Shown piece by piece: positions 8,053 to 16,012 of a DNA stretch of 47,390 nt. Where the stretch lies: contig JAFYQB010000130.1 of assembly GCA_017547285.1 (NCBI GenBank), positions 1 to 47,390 of the forward strand, in the 5' to 3' direction. The position numbers and the translations under genes are program-made. Position 1 is the stretch's first letter. Each line of letters starts with the position of its first letter. The notes beneath the pieces are model-generated. The model saw only the letters and a program-made list of their open reading frames with translations, was not told where the DNA came from and searched no databases. Source of the DNA: Clostridia bacterium. GTDB lineage: Bacteria; Bacillota; Clostridia; Christensenellales; Aristaeellaceae.

Positions 8053-8083
8053 AGCGGGGGAGATTTACCTCTCCCGCTGTTTT
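8053..8083 (+). terminator. Terminator after the 47-residue ORF
   Basis: AGCGGGGGAGA (8053-8063) pairs with TCTCCCGCT (8070-8078) with small bulges and is followed by GTTTT. It lies between the small ORF and the permease gene. Confidence 0.55.
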
Positions 8084-8098
8084 GAATGGAGGGACGGC

Positions 8099-9130
8099 AT
8101 GCAGCAGACTGGCCGGAAAAGGAAAAGTTGGCTGCTTCTGGCTGCCGCTGCAGCCGTGCTGCTTTGGAAATGGCGCGAGCTGGTCTGGCTGGCGGTCAGG
8201 CATCTGTTTCTGGGCTGGATTGCCGCGCTGGCTGCGCTGCCGGTGATGAAACGGCTGGAAAAGCGGCTGCCCGCAGGCGCAGCTGCAGGGTTGTCCATTG
8301 CTGCGCTGAATGTGGTTTGGGCAGCCGCGCTGTTTCTGCTGCTTCCGGCCGTGGTGAAGCAGGGCAGGCAGCTGGCCGGAATGCTGCCCGGACTCTGGCA
8401 GGAAATGGAGAATGCCGGAAGCAGCCTTCAGACATGGCTTGTCCGGCATGGGGTGGAGGGCTTTGATACGGACGTGCAGAACATGCTGGCGGCACGTGTG
8501 CAGGAAGCGCTGGGCGCGGCGGCGCCCGCCGTGCTTGACTTTCTGCGCGGCATGGCGGGCGGACTGGGGCAATGGCTGCTGGCGCCGGTATTCGGCTTTT
8601 ATTTTTTGCGGGACAGACGCATGATATCCGCGTGGCTGCAATCGCTTCTGCCGGAAAAGTGGCGTGAGGCAGCTGTTTGCACGCTTCGGGAAATGCAGCG
8701 AGAAACGGCGGGCTATCTGCGGGGCCAGCTGATGGTGAGTGGGATCGTGAGCGCTTTGACGGCTGTCGGGCTGCTTTTGTGCGGCGTGCCGTCGTGGCTG
8801 GCGCTGGGCATCTGGCTGGGCGTGCTGGAGCTCATCCCCTATATCGGCCCGCTGACTGGCGGCGTGATGGTCACGCTGTTCACGCTGCCGCTGGGGCTTT
8901 GGCGCACACTGTGGGCACTGGGCGTGGTGCTTGTGGTGCAGCAGCTGGATGGAAGCGTAATCACGCCCAGGCTGATCAGCCAGACCACAAGTTTGCATCC
9001 GGCGGTGGTGATTCTGTGTGTTGTGCTGGGCGGAGCGGCGGCGGGTATTTCAGGCATTCTGCTTTCCGTTCCGCTTGTTTTGTGCCTTCGGGCTGTATGG
9101 CGCACGCTTGTTTTGCGCATGGCGGCATAA
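8099..9130 (+). CDS. AI-2E family transporter (YtvI-like permease)
   Basis: 343 residues. Hydrophobic helices lie at both ends, with a long soluble-looking stretch between (about 85-160), the typical AI-2E/UPF0118 plan. The conserved C-terminal GVLELIPYIGPLTGG (near 241-255) and LDGSVITPRLISQ segments are present. In Bacillus the close relative YtvI is a sporulation membrane protein; other relatives are sodium/proton antiporters or AI-2 exporters. The substrate cannot be assigned. GGAGGGA lies 5 bases before the ATG. Confidence 0.85.
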   Translation: MQQTGRKRKSWLLLAAAAAVLLWKWRELVWLAVRHLFLGWIAALAALPVMKRLEKRLPAGAAAGLSIAALNVVWAAALFLLLPAVVKQGRQLAGMLPGLWQEMENAGSSLQTWLVRHGVEGFDTDVQNMLAARVQEALGAAAPAVLDFLRGMAGGLGQWLLAPVFGFYFLRDRRMISAWLQSLLPEKWREAAVCTLREMQRETAGYLRGQLMVSGIVSALTAVGLLLCGVPSWLALGIWLGVLELIPYIGPLTGGVMVTLFTLPLGLWRTLWALGVVLVVQQLDGSVITPRLISQTTSLHPAVVILCVVLGGAAAGISGILLSVPLVLCLRAVWRTLVLRMAA

Positions 9131-9167
9131 AACTGATATTCATTTCGGTGATAGATGGAACAAATGC

Positions 9168-9196
9168 TTTTCAAAGCGGGAAAACTGGTGTATAAT
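9168..9196 (+). promoter_or_regulatory. Putative promoter of ireB-ruvX-DUF1292-GNAT
   Basis: TTTTCA (9168-9173), 17 bases, then a perfect TATAAT (9191-9196), 42 bases before the ireB start. The -35 match is weak. Confidence 0.55.
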
Positions 9197-9237
9197 GGTT
9201 CTGTATTCCCTCAGGGAGAAGAGGAGGAATCTGCCAC

Positions 9238-9495
9238 ATGGATATGAACGGAACGACGAAGTTTTCGCCGATCGTGGACGCCGGCAGCGATGCCAGCTCC
9301 ATCCTTGCGCATGTGTACCGCGCCCTGCAGGCCAAGGGCTACGATCCCGTGACCCAGTTGACAGGCTACCTGATCTCCGGCGATCCTACGTATGTTACCA
9401 GCTATGCGCAGGCTCGCAGCATGATCTGCCGTCTGGAACGTGATGAAATCATGGAGGAGCTCGTGCGGGCATACCTGCAGGGGCTGGACGGCTGA
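9238..9495 (+). CDS. ireB: IreB family regulatory phosphoprotein (UPF0297)
   Basis: 85 residues matching the UPF0297/IreB family end to end. It has the N-terminal Thr-Thr pair (residues 6-7), [29 protein letters not shown] and a C-terminal [13 protein letters not shown]. In Enterococcus faecalis IreB is phosphorylated on an N-terminal threonine by the PASTA kinase IreK and lowers cephalosporin resistance. The kinase and phosphatase homologues are in this same window (36461-39078). AGGAGG lies 10 bases upstream. It starts the ireB-ruvX-DUF1292 trio conserved in Bacillota (yrzL-yrrK-yrzB in Bacillus). Confidence 0.95.
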   Translation: MDMNGTTKFSPIVDAGSDASSILAHVYRALQAKGYDPVTQLTGYLISGDPTYVTSYAQARSMICRLERDEIMEELVRAYLQGLDG

Positions 9496-9496
9496 T

Positions 9497-9928
9497 ATGG
9501 CGGGGCGTGTGATTGCGCTGGATGTGGGCGATGTGCGCATCGGCGTGGCAGTCAGCGATCCTACAGGCACCATCGCGCAGCCGCTGGAAGTGTACAGGCG
9601 TGTGGGCTACGGCCCGGACAGCAAGTATGTAAAGGCTTTGTGCGACCGGTATGAGACCGATCAGGTGCTGCTGGGCCTTCCGCTGAACATGGACGGAACC
9701 CTGGGTGGTCAGGCGCAGAAGGCGCAGGATTTTGGCCGTGTGCTGGAAGAAAGAATGGGCCTGACTGTATTCTATCAGGATGAGCGCAGAACCACCGTTA
9801 CGGCGGAAAGCGTGCTTATCAGCGGCAATGTGCGCCGTGAGGACCGCAAGCTGTATGTGGACAAACTGGCAGCCGCGGTGATTTTGGAACAATGGCTGGC
9901 AACGCAGAGCCGGCAGAAAGAGGAGTAA
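9497..9928 (+). CDS. ruvX: Holliday junction resolvase / pre-16S rRNA nuclease RuvX (YqgF)
   Basis: 143 residues of the YqgF/RuvX RNase H-fold family, implicated in final 5' processing of 16S rRNA and proposed as a Holliday junction resolvase. Visible are the first acidic motif IALDVGDVRIGVAVSD (residues 5-20), LLGLPLNMDGTLGGQ and DERRTTVTAE. The start at 9497 immediately follows the ireB stop; upstream in-frame codons belong to ireB sequence. YqgF is an essential core gene in many bacteria. Confidence 0.94.
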   Translation: MAGRVIALDVGDVRIGVAVSDPTGTIAQPLEVYRRVGYGPDSKYVKALCDRYETDQVLLGLPLNMDGTLGGQAQKAQDFGRVLEERMGLTVFYQDERRTTVTAESVLISGNVRREDRKLYVDKLAAAVILEQWLATQSRQKEE

Positions 9929-9930
9929 CC

Positions 9931-10254
9931 ATGGAAGAGAACAACAATCTGATCCAGCTGCAGGATGAAAACGGCAACGACGTCAACTTTGAGCATCTGA
10001 TGACCGTGGAGCACGAAGGCAGTTACTACATCGTGCTGGAAGCCACCGAGGATACCGACGACTGCAAGGAAGGCGAAGCCATCATTCTCAAGATTATTCA
10101 GGATGAAGAAAGCGGCGAAGACGTATACGCCACCATCGAGGACGAAGCTGAGTTCAACGCCGTGTTCGACAAGTGCATGGCCATCATGGACGAAGAGGAC
10201 GAGGCTGCCGCTGCTGAGCTGGACTTGCTGGACGGCGACGAGGACGAGGAATAA
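9931..10254 (+). CDS. DUF1292 domain protein (YrzB-like)
   Basis: 107 residues, strongly acidic, with the DUF1292 pattern (IQLQDENGNDVNFEHLMTVE, YYIVLEA, then EGEAIILKI and EDVYATIEDEAEFNAVFDK). The function is unknown family-wide. The gene is stably linked to ireB and ruvX in Bacillota. The start at 9931 is selected by AGGAG five bases upstream, not the earlier ATG inside ruvX. The tail is a run of Asp/Glu whose codons also supply a purine-rich ribosome site for the next gene. Confidence 0.9.
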   Translation: MEENNNLIQLQDENGNDVNFEHLMTVEHEGSYYIVLEATEDTDDCKEGEAIILKIIQDEESGEDVYATIEDEAEFNAVFDKCMAIMDEEDEAAAAELDLLDGDEDEE

Positions 10255-10257
10255 TCC

Positions 10258-10824
10258 ATGCCGGTTCTGAAGGGCGAACGCATCATGCTGCGGGAATACC
10301 GGTCGGAGGATTTTGCCGCGATCCGCGCTTGGGTGAATGATGAAGCCACCACGCGCTGGATGAGCCCCCGCTTCTGGCCGCCTCAGACCGAGGTGGATAC
10401 GCAGGAATTCCTGAGCCGCATGCTGCAGAGCAGCCACAATGCCTGTAACTTTGTGATTGCCGATGCGCAGGATGAAAGCTACATCGGCCAGCTGGATCTG
10501 TTCCGGGTGGACTGGCGGCTGCGGCAGGGTGAGATTGGCATGGTGATTGGCAAAAGTGAAATGCGCGGTCGGGGATACGGGCAGGAAGCCCTTGCGCTGA
10601 TGCAGCGTTTTGCTTTTGACAATCTGGGGCTGGAACGTTTGGAACTGGAAGTGCACATGGACAATCAGGCTGCGGTTCAGTGCTACCGGAAGGCGGGCTT
10701 CACGCTGGAAGGCGTCAAGCGCCATGCCTACTGGACGGACGGCCGTTTCGGCGATGTGGGCATCATGAGCATCCTTCGCGGGGAGTATCTCTCCCGCTGC
10801 ACCGCCGCTGAAGCAAATGCATAA
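10258..10824 (+). CDS. GNAT family N-acetyltransferase, RimJ/RimL-like
   Basis: 188 residues with the RimJ/RimL-type GNAT fold. It begins LKGERIMLREYRSEDF; the acetyl-CoA loop is RGRGYGQEAL near residues 101-110, followed by LERLELEVHMDNQAAVQCYRKAGF-type strands. It presumably acetylates an amine on a protein N-terminus or small molecule; the substrate is unknown. It starts 4 bases after the DUF1292 stop, with AGGA in that gene's acidic tail as ribosome site. A terminator follows. Confidence 0.88.
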   Translation: MPVLKGERIMLREYRSEDFAAIRAWVNDEATTRWMSPRFWPPQTEVDTQEFLSRMLQSSHNACNFVIADAQDESYIGQLDLFRVDWRLRQGEIGMVIGKSEMRGRGYGQEALALMQRFAFDNLGLERLELEVHMDNQAAVQCYRKAGFTLEGVKRHAYWTDGRFGDVGIMSILRGEYLSRCTAAEANA

Positions 10825-10830
10825 TCTATA

Positions 10831-10866
10831 CCATCCCGGAACGCAGTTTTCGGGATGGTTTTCCTT
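10831..10866 (+). terminator. Terminator of the ireB operon
   Basis: CCATCCCG (10831-10838) pairs with CGGGATGG (10851-10858) and is followed by TTTTCCTTTT. Confidence 0.85.
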
Positions 10867-10879
10867 TTACAGGTTGGGA

Positions 10880-10908
10880 TTGACTTCCTGTTCTGTTTGG
10901 AATAGAAT
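10880..10908 (+). promoter_or_regulatory. Promoter of the aspartate kinase gene
   Basis: TTGACT (10880-10885), 17-base spacer, TAGAAT (10903-10908). The leader is only about 55 bases, too short for a lysine riboswitch. Confidence 0.7.
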
Positions 10909-10970
10909 AGTAAACTGCGCAAAATGTTTTTTCTAAAATTGCGCACACCCGGGAAGGAATGAGGAAATCA

Positions 10971-12287
10971 ATGGGCAAGATTGTAACCAAATTCGGCGGC
11001 AGCTCGCTGGCCGATGCAAAACAGTTTCAAAAGGTAAAATCCATCCTGGAATTGGATTCCCGCCGCTGCTACGTGGTACCCAGCGCGCCCGGCCGCCGCT
11101 TCGACGGCGACGACAAGGTCACCGATCTTTTGTACAGGGCGCACCGCGAACAGCAGAACGGCCAGGGTTTTACGGCTACTTTTGCGCGCATCCGTGAACG
11201 TTACTGTGAAATTGCCAAAGAACTGGAACTGGAAATCAACATCAACGAACATCTGGATGAAGTGCAGAAGGATATCGCCGCCGGCGCTTCCGCCGATTAC
11301 TGCGCAAGCCGCGGAGAATATCTGAACGGTCTGCTGCTGGCCGACTACCTCGGCTTTACGTTCCTTGATCCCAAGGACTTCATCTTCTTCAACAAGGACG
11401 GTACCTTCAACAGCGAGCGCACCAACGACGCTTTGACCGCCCTGCTCAAGTACACCAAAAAGGCCGTCATCCCCGGCTTCTACGGCAGCCTGGAGGAAGA
11501 AATCCACACTTTCAGCCGTGGCGGCAGCGATATCAGCGGCGCCATCGTGGCCCGCGCTGCCAAGGCTGAGATGTACGAAAACTGGACGGATGTGAGCGGT
11601 TTCCTGATGGCGGATCCCCGCATTGTGCCGGACGCCAAGGCCATCAGCAATGTCACCTACCGCGAACTGCGCGAGCTGAGCTACATGGGCGCAAGCGTGC
11701 TGCATGAGGACAGCGTGTTCCCCGTGCACCGTGCAGGCATTCCCACCAACATCCGCAACACCAACAAGCCGCAGGATCCCGGTACCTACATTTCCCACAC
11801 CATGCCTGAGGACGACAATCCCGACGTCATCACCGGTGTGGCAGGCAAGCTGGGCTTCAGTGTTATCAGCGTGGAAAAGGCCATGATGAACGTGGAACAC
11901 GGTTTCGGCCGCCGTGTGCTGCAGGCTATCGAAGAAAACGGCCTTTCCTTTGAGCATATGCCCACCGGCATCGATACCATGTGCGTGGTGGTTGTGACCG
12001 CCGATCTGGAGCCCGTGCGCGAGAATGTGATCAAGCGCATTGTGGAACTGACCGAGCCGGATACCATCACCATCCACGATGATATGGGCATCATCGCCAC
12101 CGTTGGCCGCGGCATGGTGCATAATCCCGGCACTGCTGCCCGTCTGTTCTCCGCCCTCAGTCAGGCGCATGTGAACGTTCGTATGATCGATCAGGGCTCC
12201 AGCGAGCTGAGCATTCTGGTAGGCGTGGACAGCGGCGATTTCCAGAACGCCATCCGCGCTATCTATTATGAGTTTGTAAAGGCCTGA
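10971..12287 (+). CDS. lysC: Aspartate kinase, monofunctional
   Basis: 438 residues. It phosphorylates aspartate, the first step towards lysine, threonine and methionine. The N-terminal KFGGSSLADAKQF (about residues 6-18) and FSRGGSDISGAIVA carry the kinase core, with MADPRIVPDAK near the end of that domain. Two C-terminal ACT regulatory domains follow (from about residue 290; GKLGFSVISVEKAMMN and DDMGIIATVGRGM). GAGG lies 6 bases before the ATG at 10971; an ATG twelve bases earlier is possible. There is no fused homoserine dehydrogenase. Which amino acid inhibits it cannot be read from the sequence. Confidence 0.93.
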   Translation: MGKIVTKFGGSSLADAKQFQKVKSILELDSRRCYVVPSAPGRRFDGDDKVTDLLYRAHREQQNGQGFTATFARIRERYCEIAKELELEININEHLDEVQKDIAAGASADYCASRGEYLNGLLLADYLGFTFLDPKDFIFFNKDGTFNSERTNDALTALLKYTKKAVIPGFYGSLEEEIHTFSRGGSDISGAIVARAAKAEMYENWTDVSGFLMADPRIVPDAKAISNVTYRELRELSYMGASVLHEDSVFPVHRAGIPTNIRNTNKPQDPGTYISHTMPEDDNPDVITGVAGKLGFSVISVEKAMMNVEHGFGRRVLQAIEENGLSFEHMPTGIDTMCVVVVTADLEPVRENVIKRIVELTEPDTITIHDDMGIIATVGRGMVHNPGTAARLFSALSQAHVNVRMIDQGSSELSILVGVDSGDFQNAIRAIYYEFVKA

Positions 12288-12313
12288 GGGACATCCGGGA
12301 AAGAGGAGACACC

Positions 12314-13918
12314 TTGAAGCACAACAATCATTTCATGCAGACCCCCTTTCGGAACCGCGCGCATGCCGTGTGGTTCCGTTTGTGCGCGGTCTGCCTTTCC
12401 ATGTATATTGGGTATGCAGTGTATCTTGCGCACAGCCATCTGTTTGAAACGCCGATGGCGTCGGCCATTTCGCTGCTGGGCTATGCGGCGGTATGCGTGG
12501 GCGTATACGGCATTCTGGACATCATATGCCAGAGAATGCCCGCGCCTGAAGCGCGTGTACAGCGCAGCAGAACAGACTGGCGTGTGTTTGCGCTGGGATT
12601 TGCGATCGCTCTGGGCATTCTGGGCTGCACCTTTGCAGGCTGCTATCCGGGCGGTGTAAACTACGATATCTCCAACCAGTGGCGGCAGGCGCACTCCGGC
12701 GAGTACAACAACTGGCATCCGCTGTTTCATACGCTCATGATGAAGCTGCTGAGCAGCATTGTGGACAACTATTCCTTTATGGTGCTTGTCCAGATCGTTG
12801 TATTTGCCGCACTGTTTTCGTATCTGACCGCCGCGCTGCACCGCGGCGGCGTGCCGGGGTGGCTGGCGCTGGCAGTGCATACGCTGGTGACTGCTTCGCT
12901 GCCGGTGCGCAATACGCTCATGTATTTCGGCAAGGATGCAGCGATGACGCTGGGGATCATTGGCCTGACGATCCAGGCGGTGCGAATCCTCTATACACGC
13001 GGCGAATGGCTGAAAAAACCTTTGCATGTGATCGTGCTGGGACTGACGCTGGCGTATACCACGCTTCTGCGCGTGAATGCGCTGTTTTTTACCTTGCCGC
13101 TTCTGCTTTGCTTGCTGCTGGTGTATCGTGCTTACTGGAAAAAGACGGCATTGGCGGCGCTTTCCATGGCGCTGGTCATAGCCCTTGTGCAGGGACCGGT
13201 TTTTGGTTCGCTGAATGTGGTCTATCCCGATAATACGGTGGAGGAAAGCATCGGCCTGCCCATGACGGTTTTGTGCGATATCCGCAAAATGGATCCGCAG
13301 GCGCTGGATACGCAGACCCGGTTGTTCCTGAATGACCTGGTTCCCAGCAGAGTATGGCAGGAAAACTATGTGCTGCACAACTACAACAGCGTCAAGTTCA
13401 CCTTTCCCCGCGAGCTGATCGCCGAAAAGTCGGCTGGCGAGCTGCTGGGCATGGCGGCGCGGGCGGCAAGGAACGCCCCGCGCACAGCCTTTGATGCTGT
13501 AAACGGGCTTACCGATCTGGTATGGGATGTTACCGGCAAGGGGGAAGGCTACCAGAAGATCAGCAATTCGGGCGATATCGAATCCGCCCGTTACCCCAGC
13601 GCAACGCTGAACCGGCTGGGCAGGATGTTCTGCCGCCTCTGGGAAACGCCTCTGGAATGGGGGATCTTTGCCTGGCTGACGGAAAACATCGGCGTTCAGC
13701 TGGTGCTGCTGCTGGTGGTTACGCTCTGGGCGCTGTACCGCCGCGGTGTGGAAACGCTGCTTCTGGCCCTGCCCACGCTGCTGTACGACCTGGGTACCAT
13801 GCTGCTGCTGGCAAGCAATGACGCCCGCTTTTTCCATTTCAGCATGACCATCGCGCTGCCGTGCATGCTGGCGCTGCTTTTTCTGCCCCATACAAAGGAG
13901 AAAGAAACATGGAACTGA
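12314..13918 (+). CDS. DUF6020-like polytopic membrane protein (putative glycosyltransferase)
   Basis: 534 residues with ten or more hydrophobic segments. The loop after the early helices carries YPGGVNYDISNQWRQA (near 113-128) and NWHPLFHTL (near 134-142), the acidic and HP motifs seen in DUF6020 and GT-C-like polytopic proteins. A C-terminal soluble part follows FPRELIAEKSAGELL. It probably transfers a sugar from a lipid carrier, but that rests on fold-level resemblance only. The start is TTG at 12314, supported by GAGGAG five bases upstream. It overlaps the next gene by 10 bases. Confidence 0.7.
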   Translation: MKHNNHFMQTPFRNRAHAVWFRLCAVCLSMYIGYAVYLAHSHLFETPMASAISLLGYAAVCVGVYGILDIICQRMPAPEARVQRSRTDWRVFALGFAIALGILGCTFAGCYPGGVNYDISNQWRQAHSGEYNNWHPLFHTLMMKLLSSIVDNYSFMVLVQIVVFAALFSYLTAALHRGGVPGWLALAVHTLVTASLPVRNTLMYFGKDAAMTLGIIGLTIQAVRILYTRGEWLKKPLHVIVLGLTLAYTTLLRVNALFFTLPLLLCLLLVYRAYWKKTALAALSMALVIALVQGPVFGSLNVVYPDNTVEESIGLPMTVLCDIRKMDPQALDTQTRLFLNDLVPSRVWQENYVLHNYNSVKFTFPRELIAEKSAGELLGMAARAARNAPRTAFDAVNGLTDLVWDVTGKGEGYQKISNSGDIESARYPSATLNRLGRMFCRLWETPLEWGIFAWLTENIGVQLVLLLVVTLWALYRRGVETLLLALPTLLYDLGTMLLLASNDARFFHFSMTIALPCMLALLFLPHTKEKETWN

Positions 13919-14670
13919 CACTTGATATGTTCCTGATCGTGTGTCCGCTGGTTGCGCTGGCGGGATTTGTGGATTCCATCGCGGGCGGAGGCGGCCTTAT
14001 TTCGCTTCCGGCCTATTATCTGGCCGGGCTGCCTGCCAGCACTGCCGCCGGCACCAACAAGCTTTCCGCCTGCATGGGCACGGCTTTGGCTACCTACAGC
14101 TATGCTTCCTCCGGCAAGATCGAAAAACGGATCGGCCTGTTCGCCGGGTTTGCTGCGCTGCTGGCAAGCGTGCTGGGCGTGGCGGTCATGAAATCCCTTT
14201 CTGATCAGACCATCCGTATTCTGGTGATGTGCTGCCTGCCGGTGGCTGCTATCTTCACGCTGCGCGGTCACAGCCAGGCGGAGGGGCGCAAGCAGTTTTC
14301 CGATACGCAGACCATGCTGATCTCCCTGATGATTGGCTGCGTGATCGGCTTTTATGACGGTCTGGTGGGCCCCGGAACGGGTACTTTTCTGATCCTGCTG
14401 TTTGTGCACATCTTCGGTCTGGATGATGTAACGGCAAGCGGTACGGCCAAGGTGCCCAACCTCATGAGCAATATTGCGGCGCTCACCAGCCTGTTCGTGG
14501 CGGGCGATGTGCTCTGGCTGCTGGGACTGCCGGCTGGACTGTGCTCCATGGCGGGCGCAGCGCTGGGCAGCAGGCTGACCATCCGCAAGGGAAGCAAGTT
14601 TATTCGCGGCATGATGCTGGTTGTTTTGATATTGCTTCTTGTCAAAATGATTACAGATATGTTACAATAA
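13909..14670 (+). CDS. TauE/SafE (TSUP) family permease
   Basis: 253 residues. It is a TSUP-family membrane protein with the duplicated motif: AGFVDSIAGGGGLISLPA near residues 17-34 and GFYDGLVGPGTGTFLILL in the second half. Family members carry sulfite, sulfoacetate, taurine-derived anions or other organosulfur compounds, usually outward; the substrate here is unknown. The start at 13909 is set by AGGAG 8 bases upstream and overlaps the end of the DUF6020-like gene. Confidence 0.9.
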   Translation: MELTLDMFLIVCPLVALAGFVDSIAGGGGLISLPAYYLAGLPASTAAGTNKLSACMGTALATYSYASSGKIEKRIGLFAGFAALLASVLGVAVMKSLSDQTIRILVMCCLPVAAIFTLRGHSQAEGRKQFSDTQTMLISLMIGCVIGFYDGLVGPGTGTFLILLFVHIFGLDDVTASGTAKVPNLMSNIAALTSLFVAGDVLWLLGLPAGLCSMAGAALGSRLTIRKGSKFIRGMMLVVLILLLVKMITDMLQ

Positions 14671-14732
14671 AATGGATAATGAATGTCCTGCCGTTTGCGG
14701 CTGCCGAATCCTGTAAACGAGGTGCTTCTGTT

Positions 14733-15116
14733 ATGAAAGAACTGTCCCGTGAAATCCGTTTGACCATTCCGGCCGATATGGCCTATACGCCTGTGGCAAC
14801 GCTGGCTTTGAGCGGTCTTGGCATGATCGCCGGGCTGGATGTGGACCTGCTGGGCGATCTGCGCACTGTGGCAACGGAGGCGCTGGATTGCCTGATGAAT
14901 CAGGCGGGCCGCCCGGAGTGCATTGAGATCTGCGCTGCGATGGAAAACGGCATGCTGCGCGTACAGTTTTGCGCCCAGAACCGCTGCCGTGTGCAGGAGG
15001 CGGACGAGCTGGATATCGATATCACCCGCGGCGTGCTGGAAACGCTGATGCCGCAGGTGGCTCTGGAAGCAGATGAAGACGGCGTGCATCACATTCTGTG
15101 CGCCATGCCGGTGTAA
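14733..15116 (+). CDS. Degenerate anti-sigma factor-like (HATPase-fold) protein
   Basis: 127 residues. Size, secondary-structure rhythm and position directly before a sigma gene resemble SpoIIAB/RsbW anti-sigma kinases. The N-box region reads TEALDCLMNQAG, where RsbW-type proteins have an asparagine that binds magnesium; here that position is cysteine. No DxGxGI or GxGL nucleotide-lid motif is visible. It is therefore probably not an active kinase, if the homology is right. The start at 14733 has GAGG about 10 bases upstream. The sigma gene begins 12 bases after its stop, so co-expression is likely. Homology is an inference. Confidence 0.6.
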   Translation: MKELSREIRLTIPADMAYTPVATLALSGLGMIAGLDVDLLGDLRTVATEALDCLMNQAGRPECIEICAAMENGMLRVQFCAQNRCRVQEADELDIDITRGVLETLMPQVALEADEDGVHHILCAMPV

Positions 15117-15128
15117 GCGGAGGCAGCC

Positions 15129-15860
15129 ATGAATGATGAACGACTGCTCCCCTTGCTGGAGCAATATGCCAGATCGCGCGATACGCTTTTGCGCGATCAG
15201 CTGGTAGAGGGCTATTTACCCCTCGCCCGCGCAGTGGCGCGCAAGTTCGCGGGCCGCGGCGTTGAGCTGGAGGATCTGGAACAGGTGGCCGCCATCGCAC
15301 TGATGAAGGCCCTCGAACGTTTCGAGCCCGAACGCGGTTTCCGTTTTGTAACGTATGCAGTACCCACGATTACCGGCGAAGTGCGCAACCATCTGCGCGA
15401 CCGCGGCAGCATGCTGCGCATGCCGCGCGACCTGCGTCAGCGCCTTTATCAGCTGTCCCAGGTGCAGGAAGCTTTTGAACACGAGCATCTGCGTGCGCCT
15501 ACAGCCGCTGAACTGGCGCAGCGCATGGGCATTACGCCAGAAGAAGTGCTCACCATTCTGAGCATGCGCACCCAGAACGACTATGTGTCCCTCGACACCC
15601 CTGTGGGAGAGGACGGCGACACCCGGCTGGAGGATATGCTGGGCGGCAGCGATGCCGGCTACGAACGCCTGGAAAGCCGCGACTGGATGGAATGGATTCT
15701 TTCCAAAGTAAATGAAACCGAAAAGGAGATGCTTCTCCTTCGGTACCGCGATGGCCTCGGCCAGCGCGAAACCGCCAAACGACTTGGCGTATCCCAGATG
15801 CAGGTCTCCCGTCTGGAACGCCGCGTCCTCAGCCGCCTGCGCGCTATCGAGCAGGCGTAG
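15129..15860 (+). CDS. RNA polymerase sigma factor, SigB/SigF/SigG family
   Basis: 243 residues. Region 2 includes GRGVELEDLEQVAAIALMKA and FRFVTYAVPTITGEVRNHLR (about residues 40-95). Region 3 follows (PTAAELAQRMGITPEEV), and region 4 ends in a helix-turn-helix (QRETAKRLGVSQMQVSRLER). There is no region 1.1. Such factors control sporulation or general stress regulons. The RMPRDLRQ segment looks closer to SigB than to SigG. In Bacillus, sigG lies upstream of ylmE-sepF, and this gene occupies the equivalent place. Which regulon it serves is unknown. Confidence 0.9.
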   Translation: MNDERLLPLLEQYARSRDTLLRDQLVEGYLPLARAVARKFAGRGVELEDLEQVAAIALMKALERFEPERGFRFVTYAVPTITGEVRNHLRDRGSMLRMPRDLRQRLYQLSQVQEAFEHEHLRAPTAAELAQRMGITPEEVLTILSMRTQNDYVSLDTPVGEDGDTRLEDMLGGSDAGYERLESRDWMEWILSKVNETEKEMLLLRYRDGLGQRETAKRLGVSQMQVSRLERRVLSRLRAIEQA

Positions 15861-15867
15861 GGGAGCG

Positions 15868-15992
15868 CACGGGGTGCCTCCGGCGGCCAAAGGGCTCTGC
15901 CCTTTGGAATCCTGCTTAAGGGCTTCGTCCTTAAGAATCCCGTGGGCAGGCCGCGTTGCGGCCTGTTGGGAGAACAATACGATTGTTTTTTG
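15868..15992. repeat. Family B tandem-hairpin repeat, copy 2, with T-run
   Basis: GCCTCCGGCGGCC leads into CCAAAGGGC/GCCCTTTGG (15883-15905), then CTTAAGG/CCTTAAG, then CAGGCCGC/GCGGCCTG, and finally AACAAT-ACG-ATTGTT followed by TTTT (15973-15991). Compared with copy 1 the core stem changes on both arms while keeping pairing. It separates the sigma gene from the division cluster and may terminate the sigma operon. Confidence 0.7.
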
Positions 15993-16012
15993 AGTAAGAG
16001 AGGTGAATGGGC

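Noticed and set aside
10909..10970. Lysine riboswitch upstream of aspartate kinase
   Set aside because: The leader after the promoter is about 60 bases and contains no multi-stem architecture; a lysine riboswitch needs far more.
12266..13921. 551-codon minus-strand open frame opposite the DUF6020-like gene
   Set aside because: The plus frame has membrane helices, a ribosome site and a coupled neighbour; the minus frame is His/Gln/Arg-rich noise.
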